A DNA stretch of 64,000 bases, from positions 62,001 through 126,000 of the forward strand of contig JAJVDF010000505.1 in assembly GCA_022410635.1 (NCBI GenBank). Direction: 5' to 3'. The notes under the pieces are model-generated. The model had not been told where the DNA came from and did no database searches. It was given only the letters and a program-made list of their open reading frames with translations. The translations under genes were made by a program, and so were the position numbers. This stretch comes from Tretioscincus oriximinensis (taxonomy: Eukaryota; Chordata; Lepidosauria; Squamata; Gymnophthalmidae). Position 1 is the first letter of the stretch, and each line of letters starts with the position of its first letter. Shown one piece after another: positions 55,366 to 64,000 of the stretch.

Positions 55366-57160
55366 GGGAATGCTGGATATATGGAAGTAGCTGCTGTAAT
55401 TGGCTGGGCATTCTTTGGTTTTTCTCTGAGTACATGGTGAGCTCCAAGATGTCTCTTGCAATGATCTTCTAACAGATAGCTAGTAAGTCAATAGCATGTT
55501 GGTTAAGTAAAACAGCTGCACGATTTTTACTATAACTTCAAATGGTTCATTAACTGCAACAGGAGTACAATGCAGGCAAGTTTCTGACACTTTTCCAATT
55601 TCTTGAAGATAGCTTAGTGATAGATTGTGTGTGCATTTCTTTTTTAGGAAAGACAAAATCATCAGACTCTGTCTTCAACAGTGTTTATACGCAGAGGCAT
55701 TTAAATCAAGTCCCATTGATTAAAAATTCCCTACACTTACTGGACACAAGATGCAAATACAAGGAAAAGTAATTAGAATCTAAAAGTGTGATTAAACCAT
55801 TAGAATTCTAAAACAGTGTAGAAACATGTAGTTAGGGGTGAATTGGGTACCAAAAGGACAAAAGTTTTTAAAAGTGCACTTGCTTTGCCTCCAAATCTCT
55901 GTACCCTTTCCTTAGATGTAAGAAAATCATTCTCAAGGTGAGAAAAGAGTTAAGCTTCGATTGGTTCTAAAACCTTTTAGCTATCCCATCCAATCTCATC
56001 CTGCTACCTCCATCAAGAATCAGATCCATGGAGAACTTGGATGTGGTATTCAATGTGCTTTTGCTGCTGTGGAGGACTTGGTAGACTTTGAAACAAAAGT
56101 GATCTTAAAGGTAGGAAAGTTTTAGAAATTATTTTAAAAAATTATATGATGCAGGTTTTCACAAATGGGATGATCCTTTTCCCAATTCTTCAGTGTGATC
56201 ACACTCTTAATCTCTACAATTTATAACTTACATTTATTGAACTGAATTAATTAGGACCATCCTTAGTGGGATATATAAGGTCCTTGCTAGATACACTCTG
56301 CATTAAACAGAATCTGAACCAGATCAGGTGGACATGTTTAGAATTACTAGTACACCTTTTAGAACAAGTCTACTAGAAGACCAACCAATCCTGTTTCAGG
56401 ACATGGGAGGGAGATCCACATTCATAGCTAGTAGGGACACAAGCATCTCACAGAGCATCTCTGAGGCTAGGGGCCTGGGCAGAGAGCAATCTGTACCAGT
56501 GTCATTGTGCAGACAATGCTGTTCTGGACTACATCTTTCTATTTGCAAACCAGCATGCCATAGTTACAGATTACTAGTNTAGGCCACAGGCTCTTCAGTG
56601 CATAAAGGCTCCCAAACCATCATCATTACACTCTTTTTTTCCTGAAGGAAAGTATATATTTTAATTTTTCTGTCTCAATAATTAAATGGGGTGGGATGCA
56701 AATCTATCTAAATAAACAAATAAAAGCTCAGCGTTCAAGAAAATGAATAATTGACAGATTACCTACATAGCCAACTTTAGAGTTTAAATCATAACTTCCA
56801 TAAGGAGAGCCCTTCACCAACATCTAAAGTTATTTTACGTAAGACCAAAGCAGAAGTGATTTCTTCTCACCGTACTATACTGTAGCAGTTTTAAGATCAT
56901 AAGTTAACAAAACACATATTTATGGGCAAGACTGTTTTATTTTTTTTNNTTNNNNTTTTNCTTCCGTCTTAGATTCAGGCAAAAAAGTTTCATTCTTTTT
57001 CNTCTGCCTCCCTTATCTGCAATCCACAGTATTGCCCTTTCTCTTTGTTGCTAATTAGTGAAAAAAACTACCAGACCATAACTGTGTTTTAGTTCACAAA
57101 ACCAAAGTTCTTTGCATAGCTCAGGCATGGCCTAGGAAGGAGTAAGGTTTGTGTGCACTT

Positions 57161-57468
57161 AGGCACGGACAGTTCGGTTGCTAAGGAATCCGTCTCTCAC
57201 CTGGGAGATGGGGTTTCGAAGCCCTGTGTGGGACGTGGGGAGGGGTGAGCACCTTCCACTAGCCTGTAGCTCTAGCCAACCCAGCTATTCAAAAGCAAGA
57301 ATTGCAAGAAATTGCAACTGAATGCATGTAGATACATGAGAACCACCACAACTTGGTGGGAAAGATAGAATGTCAGCCTTCGGGCAAAAATACCCTTTTA
57401 AGCCACTTTGAGATGCTTTGAAAGGTGAGAAAAGCGGGATATAAGAACCCAGTCCTTCTTCTTCTTCT
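57161..57468 (+). mobile_element. tRNA-derived SINE, well preserved
   Basis: The head AGGCACGGACAGTTCGGTTG carries the A-box region. GGTTTCGAAGCC is the B-box. GGGACGTGGGGAGGGGTGAG and AACCCAGCTATTCAAAAGC are the family body. The tail CCACTTTGAG ... AAAAGCGGGATATAAGAACC ends in CTTCTTCTTCTTCT. It is the forward-strand counterpart of 11,191-11,486. Confidence 0.9.
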
Positions 57469-57529
57469 AAAGTGCATTTAAACTAGACTGGTTTACGAAA
57501 GTGAATTCCACTTACCTTTTCCTTGTTCA

Positions 57530-57830
57530 TCTCTAAGGCTGCGTGCACACGACAACTTAAAAACTGCTACAATGTTATAATCCGGAATATAACAATCGCA
57601 TGACCGTGCACACCAAACGTGTATTCCGTGACCAATGCCCCAGCTCCATAACATCGCTCATTGATCTCATCGCAGTTCTGTCCGAGAATATTTTTCTTTT
57701 ACTCGCAACCGGTAATAGAAACAACTGCCACATTCTCGCTTGTTTTAACATCTCGTCTCTGATTTGTGCACATTCATACACTTACGAGAGTATGGGCGCT
57801 CTCTGGAACAATGTCTGAATATCTTAGCAA
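57530..57830. other. CpG-bearing block, possible DNA element
   Basis: GGCTGCGTGCACACGACAAC starts a 300-bp stretch with about ten CpGs in otherwise CpG-poor intron. Sequences starting GGCTGCGTGCACACG are common at ends of reptile DNA elements. A matching right terminus was not found, and the overlapping open frames on both strands are unrecognised. Confidence 0.35.
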
Positions 57831-58549
57831 TAGTTTATTCCATGATAAACAGCATTTATTGCTGGTTGACTACTGAAAAGCACTTAACTCCGAACGTGGT
57901 AGAAAATAGCCTTAATTGCTATGAAGACCCCCTTGCTAGATTTTCAGTACTCGCTCTAAAGACGATGTACTAACACTTTATCCTATTAGACAATATGTAT
58001 TTCTAAAGACTTACCATGGACTGATTTTGAGCTGCTCAGGCTATCACAGACTACAATCACTTACTCTAGGTAGCCTAATACATAATTGGCCTCACCACCT
58101 AAGAGCTGCTGTGCAACAAAAAGAAATTCAGGATGGTATTGCAGACTCAACTGCTATCTTGGAACAAAGGAACTATGCCAAGAAAGACTTTTTATCTGCT
58201 CCATTCTATATAATAAACTACAATCCCTATTATAGCAATGGTTATAATTGGCCGAGGATACTATAAGTTAGGAGAGTGGTGCATCAACAAAAAGGTTAAT
58301 TTTTTTGAGTCGGTTCTGTTTTTCAGATGTTTATTGCACTGGAAATAACTGGAACCAATACGTGTCAACTCAGCCATCTTCCATCCAGCCTTTCAAGTTA
58401 TGTACTTTGAGCTATCCATGGTGCTGAAGCCATTGGCCTGTCTAATTCTAAGGGCTACCTACTGTTTTCAATTATATTTTAAGGTGTGTTGTTTTTTTCT
58501 GATTTTACTGAGACTTTAGAATGGGAAGTAGAATAAAAGCAATATAAAG

Positions 58550-58780
58550 GAGAAGGAGAAGAAGAATTGGGTTTTTATATCGCACTTTGAAGGGACTCAG
58601 AGTGGATTAGAAGCTATTTTTCACCCAGAGGCTTACATTCTATCTTCCCCACCATTCTATGGTGTTTCCCATTTATCTAATTACAATCTCTTGCTTTCAA
58701 ATAGCTGGGTTGGCTATAGCTGAGACCAGTAAATGGCGCACACCCCTCTCCACGGCCGACACAGGGCTTCGAGAACGGGT
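58550..58780 (-). mobile_element. tRNA-SINE, 5'-truncated
   Basis: The plus strand GAGAAGGAGAAGAAGAATTG opens with the inverted tail. AAGGGACTCAGAGTGGATTA, ACATTCTATCTTCCCCACCA and GACACAGGGCTTCGAGAACG follow. The tRNA-like head is missing. Confidence 0.8.
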
Positions 58781-58799
58781 ATCTCAATGCAGCATTGTG

Positions 58800-58888
58800 A
58801 AATCAGATTTTTATTCTCTTTTAGCTGTTTTATAATAATTGTTTTATTGTGACTCACCCTGAAACCCTCAGGTATAGTGTAATAAATA
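58800..58888 (+). repeat. L2-type LINE 3' tail, degenerate
   Basis: TGACTCACCCTGAAACCCTC and AGGTATAGTGTAATAAATAC form a mutated L2 end. Confidence 0.65.
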
Positions 58889-59689
58889 CCATCTTATTCC
58901 TCCTGTAGGAATTGCTGGCTTGACATTATAGACATCATGGCTTTTCCCTGAAGCTGATTCCAGGGAGTAACAAAGGTACAAGGTGGGAGGCAGGATTCAA
59001 AAGAAAGGCTACAGCAGGCATATAGTATTATAAATACATGAGTCTTAAAAGAAACGAAGTCCTTCTTTCACATACACTCAAGCATATTGATACCAACTGA
59101 CCTTCAGTAAGATGGCAGATGTGTGGGACGTACATCCCAAAGCACTGTGGCGTTACCTAGAAGTTGAAAAGGGAACAGTTCGCTATTCTGTTTAGCTGGG
59201 ATAGAGAAGGCTTAAATTGTCCTTTAAAAAAATCCATCCCTCCACAGCTTGATTCCACATGCAAAACCCACCAAACAGTATACTGATCAATTTGTTACAA
59301 AATAATACTGAACTGTAAATGGTTTTTATTAAAGTGGTGTATAGGGAGAGAAACTCTGTGGAAAAGTCAGTTTGACCCAATGCTTGCAAAGTATATTTAC
59401 TGACATAAAACATGAAAGGCAAATCTGTTTCAGCTATGAAAACAATAATAAATGTAGCCTTGGTATTCAAGAGGACATGGTATGGTGGCTGTGCACAGGG
59501 CTCCTAATAAAAGTGCATGGGTAGCGTGCAATGTTCTCTGCCCTTCATGTGCCATGGATCACCACCATACACACTTTAACACAATGGACCAACACCATAG
59601 ACATTTGAGCTCCTAGACAAGTCACTGTAGGTCTGATTGGAAAACAGAGTAAAGCAGATCTGATCTCTGTCCTTTCCATTGTTATGTTG

Positions 59690-60118
59690 CAGTATAATTT
59701 AAGATTTGTATCTCCAGCTTCCCTCCTCCCCTATAAAGTGGCATAACCCTTTTCAATATTTGTTATATATATATTGGTTGGTAGTTGATGAATCCATTCT
59801 AAGGCAACTCTTCTCCCTTCCTCCCTCAATTTCCAATGCTTCTGCCCTCCTCCCTCCCTTCCCCACCCTCTTCACCTCCTGCTGCTTCTCCCCTCCTCTT
59901 ACATTATCCAAAATCGTTACTGATTTGCTTGTGCTATGCTTTATCTGTAACCAATCATAACCAATGAGATATTCTGTATAAAACCAGGTGTCTTATTAAC
60001 ACCTCTGTTCACCTGTGCCTTTGATTCTTAATTTTTGAAATCAGTATTGCTACGGAGTGAGGGAGATTTCAGATATATTTTATTTTTTGTTGTGGCCAAC
60101 GCTGGGATCTTCAAATGA
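59690..60118 (+). mobile_element. LTR-like promoter fragment, plus orientation
   Basis: 59,917-59,993 contains two ACCAAT boxes and TATAAAA. It is a 75/77 match to the reverse complement of 60,402-60,478 in the solo LTR. A C/T-rich tract (59,807-59,901) precedes it. The downstream part (AGGTGTCTTATTAACACCTC hairpin and beyond) differs from the solo LTR. The end abuts a CR1-like fragment at 60,119. The 5' limit and class are uncertain. Confidence 0.45.
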
Positions 60119-60885
60119 AATACACCAGTTGCACCTGGGCAGTCTGAAACACAAGACCGCAAAATCTTCACCTGTTCTCAACTCCCTGCAAATGGTATTT
60201 TAGGAATACTGAATGTTGCTCCATCTGCAGGCAGTGTCAAACAATCCATCCTAGTAGCTATTCGTACCCTTGATGGCTATGAACTTGTCTAATCCTGTCT
60301 TTAGGCTGCTTCCTATCTACTGTTAAAGATGGCCAAACCAGGAACTACGTTTATTTCACATGAAAGAAAGATCAAAGTAGGTCTTGGAGCTCTACAAGGC
60401 CAGACATCTGGTTTTATACAGAATATCTCATTGGTTATGACTGGTTACAGATAAAGCATAGCACAAGCAAATCAGTAATGAGCACAGTATACAAACATCA
60501 TTATACATACTGGTAAGCCCCTATAGTTCCAGTAAGCCCTCTCCCAGTAATTTCCTCATACTTGTTTATCTCTTGTGGTTTCAAAAGATTGTCCTTACTT
60601 CCCCCTAAGGATTCAGGGTTCCTTTTTCTGAGGTAGTTAACATCCTATGATACATCTTATGACACCTTCCAGAATATTCTGCGGTTAGGTACTTATTTCT
60701 TCATTTATCCCTTGTCCTTTAATATGAGATGGTAGAAGCTATAACTTTAAAAAGCGGCATAGCTAATGCTAAGCAAGTTATTAAAATACTTCTTTTACAC
60801 TACCACCACCTCTTCTGGAAGTAAATTCCACAGTCTGATGCCCCTCTGAGTGAAAAAAATAATTTCCTTTGTCTGTCTTCACTAA
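60119..60885 (-). mobile_element. CR1-like LINE 3' end, split by an LTR
   Basis: 60,119-60,316 (CCAGTTGCACCTGGGCAGTC ... CTTGTCTAATCCTGTCTTTA) and 60,800-60,885 (CACCACCTCTTCTGGAAGTA ... TTTCCTTTGTCTGTCTTCAC) are consecutive parts of one TTCTTATG-family copy. The LTR lies between them. The terminal octamer end is missing at the left, where the LTR-like fragment begins. Confidence 0.85.
60321..60799 (-). mobile_element. Solo LTR of an endogenous retrovirus-like element
   Basis: The 479-bp element starts TGTAAAAGAAGTATTTTAAT on the minus strand and ends in CATCTTTAACA, giving TG...CA ends. It is flanked by a 4-bp CTAC duplication (60,317-60,320 and 60,800-60,803). In sense order it has two CCAAT boxes, TATAAAA, then GTGAAATAAACG as poly-A signal. 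No viral genes are nearby, so it is the remnant after recombination between two LTRs, or a single surviving LTR. Confidence 0.8.
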
Positions 60886-61729
60886 TAAATGATCTCTTGT
60901 GGCAGCATAAAGAAAGGAAAGTGTTTTGCCCAAATATCCATCACACTTTTCATCCAGTTTAAGAGTGCAATGAAGGTGCAGTTTCAATCAGATACTATGC
61001 CTTTTAGGTGCCACGAAGGTCTGCCCAGATACATCTATTTTCTTAGTTTCCCCTTTTCCATTTCTTTGCTTGCGTTTGTAATTGCATCATTTTTACTGCA
61101 GTATTATGTGCAGGGATGAACTTCTGTCTCTTTATGGTCACCAGATGTTCTTACTCCAAGTTGGGTGTCATGGTGCTTAGACAGGAGCAAAGGTGGGAAG
61201 CAAGAAAGAATGAATAACCTTCTCCTCTTGAGCACTTCATCACAGCCTAGAATTGCCATCTGTGCTGTTCCCAGGGGTCTGTGCCATTATAGCTGTACAT
61301 AAAGGCAGAAATCAATAGACATAATTTTCCCTGTCAGGACACCATTATGCAGGGGAAGGATTGCATTGCTGATTCTTAACTGGAACGCAGCACAGTTCAA
61401 TGATGGCACATACCACTCACATGGCATAGTCCATGGGTAACCCTCCTATACTTTCCTACATCATTTTTCCTGCTGAACAAAGTCCAAGGTCTCATCAGGT
61501 AGAAATCCAATCACCCCAAGTAATATGTGGAGGCATTTTTTTCTTATTCCATTGTTTTAGATGAGGCTGATTTTGTGTTCTGTTATATGACCTCATCAGT
61601 ATTATAAACACCATTGATATTGTAATCCTCAACCTGGTTCCTAAACACCATTCCTGTATTAAGGTTAGTACATTAAAATCTAATTTAAATTAATGTCACT
61701 TTAATGCTATTGTGCCAGCTTAGCAATGG

Positions 61730-63322
61730 ATGCTTTCCCCAATTAAACTTCGGTTTCGATTGTTGGATCCTGAGGAGGTGGACAAGCTGCTGGGAGATGG
61801 GAGGCCTACCACCTGTCCCCTTGATCCTTGCCCCTCTTGGTTGGTTAAGGCCAGCAGGGGCGGTTTGGCCTGTTGGATCCAGGAAATTGTCAACGCCTCC
61901 TTGCGGGAGGGGGAGGTTCCGGCGGCTCTGAAAGAGGCGCTGGTCCGCCCCCTCCTCAAGAGGGCTTCCCTGGATCCGGAGGTCCTGAATAACTACCGCC
62001 CGGTGGCGAATATACCATACCTGGGCAAGGTCTTGGAGAGGGTGGTGGCCGCCCAGCTGCAGGCTCGCTTGGATGAAGCTGATAATCTAGATCCTTGTCA
62101 ATCCNGCTTCAGGGGGGGGTTCGGCACTGAGACAGCCTTGGTCGCCCTGATGGATGACCTACTCCAGGAGAGAGACAGGGGCAATGGGTCCCTGTTGATA
62201 CTCCTGGATCTCTCAGCGGCTTTCGATACCATCGATCATGGTATCCTTCTGGAACGTCTTCGGGGGCTGGGATTGGGAGGTACTGTCTTGCAGTGGTTCT
62301 CTTCCTACCTCCGGGGACGACTCCAGAGGATAGCAATGGGGGACTGCGTATCGACACCCTGGGTGCTCTCGTGTGGAGTGCCTCAGGGTTCGATCCTGTC
62401 TCCCATGCTCTTTAACATCTACATGAAGCCGCTGGGTGAGGTCATCAGGCGGTTTGGAGTGGGGTGCCATCAATATGCTGATGACACCCAGCTCTATCTT
62501 GCCATGCCATCAGAATCAGGTGAGGCCGTAGCGGTGCTGGACCGTTGCCTGGAGGCGGTCAAGGGCTGGATGGGATCTAACAAATTGAGGCTGAACCCTG
62601 ACAAGACGGAAGTGCTATTGGTAAAGGGATCCCGTGTCCAGAAACTTGATAGACACCCGGTTCTTGATGGAGCAGGCTTGCTCCAGAAGGAACAGGTGCG
62701 TGATCTGGGGGTCCTTCTAGACTCGTCACTGTCACTTGAAGGTCAGGTGGCAGCGACAGCTAGAACGGCCTTTTCCTATTTACGATTGGTCCGCCAGTTG
62801 CGGCCGTTCCTGGACAGGGGGTCTTTGGCCACGGTTCTTCATGCTCTGGTAACCTCCAGATTAGACTACTGCAATGCACTCTACGTGGGGCTTCCCTTGA
62901 AGACGGTTCGGAGGCTGGAGCTAGTGCAGAATGCAGCAGCTCGTCTGCTGTCGGGTGTGTCTGGCCGGACGTCCATCACGCCGGTCCTCAAAGAACTGCA
63001 CTGGCTACCTATTCGCTACCGAGCCCAATTCAAGGTGCTTATACTGACGTATAAAGCCCTAAACGGTTTGGGTCCTGAATACTTGAGGGAACGCCTTTTC
63101 CCATATAGTCCTGCCCGGTCTCTGCGATCAGAAGGAGAGGGCCTTCTAGTTGTCCCCTCCTGCTCTAAGATAAGGGGGGCGGGGGCGCGGGGAAGAGCCT
63201 TCTCGGTAGTGGCCCCGATATTATGGAACGGCCTCCCCTCGGAAGCACGCCAGGCGCCTTCTTTACTATCTTTTAGGCGCCTGGTAAAGACCTATCTCTT
63301 CACCCGGGCCTTTTCATGTTAG
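61730..63322 (+). CDS. L2 reverse transcriptase, long open frame
   Basis: A 530-codon open frame covers the L2 reverse transcriptase and C-terminal region without a stop (one N at 62,105). Visible blocks are VRPLLKRASLDPEVLNNYRP (residues ~71-90) and motif A LLILLDLSAAFDTIDHGILL (Asp160 presumed catalytic). Motif B is GVPQGSILSPMLFNIYM (216 onward) and the metal-binding box is YADD (249-252). After these come KLRLNPDKTEVLLVKGSRVQ and the C-terminal LKELHWLPIRYRAQFKVLIL. In the family this enzyme copies L2 RNA onto a nicked chromosome. The endonuclease that should precede it is missing, and the first residues may be flanking sequence, so this copy cannot move alone. It lies in SYT10 intron 1 in the gene's own orientation. 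Confidence 0.85.
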   Translation: MLSPIKLRFRLLDPEEVDKLLGDGRPTTCPLDPCPSWLVKASRGGLACWIQEIVNASLREGEVPAALKEALVRPLLKRASLDPEVLNNYRPVANIPYLGKVLERVVAAQLQARLDEADNLDPCQSXFRGGFGTETALVALMDDLLQERDRGNGSLLILLDLSAAFDTIDHGILLERLRGLGLGGTVLQWFSSYLRGRLQRIAMGDCVSTPWVLSCGVPQGSILSPMLFNIYMKPLGEVIRRFGVGCHQYADDTQLYLAMPSESGEAVAVLDRCLEAVKGWMGSNKLRLNPDKTEVLLVKGSRVQKLDRHPVLDGAGLLQKEQVRDLGVLLDSSLSLEGQVAATARTAFSYLRLVRQLRPFLDRGSLATVLHALVTSRLDYCNALYVGLPLKTVRRLELVQNAAARLLSGVSGRTSITPVLKELHWLPIRYRAQFKVLILTYKALNGLGPEYLRERLFPYSPARSLRSEGEGLLVVPSCSKIRGAGARGRAFSVVAPILWNGLPSEARQAPSLLSFRRLVKTYLFTRAFSC

Positions 63323-63498
63323 CCCCCCACCACCACCACCACCAGAGGACGACATTTTTAACAGTTGTGTTTTATGATTTTAATCTTGTGAAGGTCATGG
63401 CGACCCGAATTTTTTAATTTTTGTAAGCCGCCCTGGACACCTTCGGGGGGAAGGGCGGGGTAAAAATCTTTTAAATAAATAAATAAAATAAATAAATT
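61740..63498 (+). mobile_element. L2-type LINE, 5'-truncated, well preserved
   Basis: The copy begins within the ORF2 region just before the RT domain and runs through the complete RT and C-terminal region. A CACCACCACCACCACCAG 3' UTR stretch and a terminal hairpin (GCCGCCCTGGACACC ... AAGGGCGGGG) lead to the AAATAAATAAATAAAATAAA end. The tail differs from the older L2 copies (CTGGACACCTTCGGGGGG instead of CTGAGACCTTCGGGTAT). It is much less decayed than any other L2 here, hence recent. Confidence 0.9.
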
Positions 63499-63693
63499 TA
63501 TCACTAGAAACAAATCATTCACACATTAGTTCTTTTGGTAGGAGCAAAAGTGGCTTACAATTTCCTTTTAGGGGTGGAATTAAACCTAAACTCTTTTGCT
63601 CTCCAGGAATCTGTTCTATACTTAATGTGAAATGTCTATTTATTAGGGGCAATACTGAATTGAATAAATTTTTATTTGAAATAAAAGAAAATC

Positions 63694-63756
63694 TATAAGA
63701 ACATAAGAAGAGCCCTACAGCTCATCTAGTCCAGAATCCTGTGCCCCAAGAGGCCC
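63694..63756 (-). repeat. CR1-like LINE 3' terminus
   Basis: ATAAGAACATAAGAAGAGCC, CTCATCTAGTCCAGAATCCT and CCCCAAGAGGCCC are the reversed terminal ~60 bp of the TTCTTATG family. Confidence 0.8.
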
Positions 63757-64000
63757 TTTCAGCATATACCTTTTCAGTTCCACATTAGTAGATCTGGTAT
63801 ACCTCAATTCACTAATCTGGATGAGGAAGAGGCTGCAGTCCAGATCAGGTCTGAAGCTCACACAAAGTTCAAGACTTCACTGATGTCCCTGACTGTTTTA
63901 AAGTAATGGGAGGATCAACACAGATTTCTCATACAAATGTTCATATAACACCCTGCCCAGATTCCGTTTTCTGGCCACATTACTTCCAGTTCCGCTCAGT
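63757..64000. other. Intron end of window, nothing recognised
   Basis: No exon or repeat family is supported. Confidence 0.5.

Larger units (their letters stand above)
49629..64000 (+). other. SYT10: SYT10 intron 1 (continues beyond the window)
   Basis: No sequence resembling the expected next exon (membrane segment and FWKLCW-like juxtamembrane block) was found up to the window end, so the intron is inferred to exceed 14.3 kb. Intervals at 49,629-50,204, 50,513-52,789, 52,952-53,867, 55,366-57,160, 58,889-59,689 and 60,886-61,739 hold nothing I can identify. Confidence 0.65.

Noticed and set aside
62109..62473. Minus-strand frames over the L2 RT
   Set aside because: They are antisense shadows of the plus-strand reverse transcriptase.
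1..64000. CRISPR arrays, operons or prokaryotic mobile elements
   Set aside because: Nothing of the kind is present. Gene structure, CpG pattern and retroelements are those of a vertebrate.

Overview
The window is vertebrate nuclear DNA, most likely from a squamate reptile (lizard or gecko type). It is AT-rich and almost gene-free, and it is packed with decayed L2-type and CR1-type LINEs, tRNA-derived SINEs with L2-like tails, short hAT-like and mariner-like palindromic elements, and A/T microsatellites. Scattered single Ns point to a draft assembly. The mix of LINE families (3' ends ATTCTATG or TTCTTATG octamers, and CGCCCTGAGACC...AGGGCGG hairpins) is what I would expect from Squamata. I do not name a species.

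Layout: 1-48,480 is intergenic. It holds degenerate LINE copies on both strands, SINEs, a complete non-autonomous hAT element with an 8-bp target duplication (6,984-7,688), a 5'-truncated CR1 with nearly all of its reverse transcriptase (12,900-14,505), several fold-back repeats (18.8-19.4, 21.8-22.0, 26.5-26.9 and 33.5-33.8 kb), and a CR1-like copy that lost its RT core (43.0-44.15 kb). 48,480-49,650 is a CpG island. It contains the first coding exon of a synaptotagmin gene, recognised as SYT10, on the + strand (49,478-49,628, ending in a good splice donor). From 49,629 to the window end is SYT10 intron 1. No second SYT10 exon was recognised. This intron carries L2, CR1-like and SINE copies, a solo LTR with a 4-bp target duplication (60,321-60,799, minus strand), and an L2 with a 530-codon open reverse transcriptase frame (61,730-63,322).

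How the parts relate: the only host gene supported is SYT10, with its CpG-island promoter upstream. Everything else is mobile-element sediment. Nested insertions give relative ages: SINE into CR1-like LINE at 38.2 kb, LTR into CR1-like LINE at 60.3 kb, and another repeat next to an L2 break at 54.27 kb. The tRNA-SINEs share a 3' stem-loop with the L2 copies, which suggests that L2 mobilised them.

I did not find a previously undescribed multi-gene system. The most unusual items are structural: two inverted copies of an LTR promoter core with different flanks, several long snap-back repeats, three exon-like segments of unknown origin, and a minimal upstream ORF before the SYT10 start.
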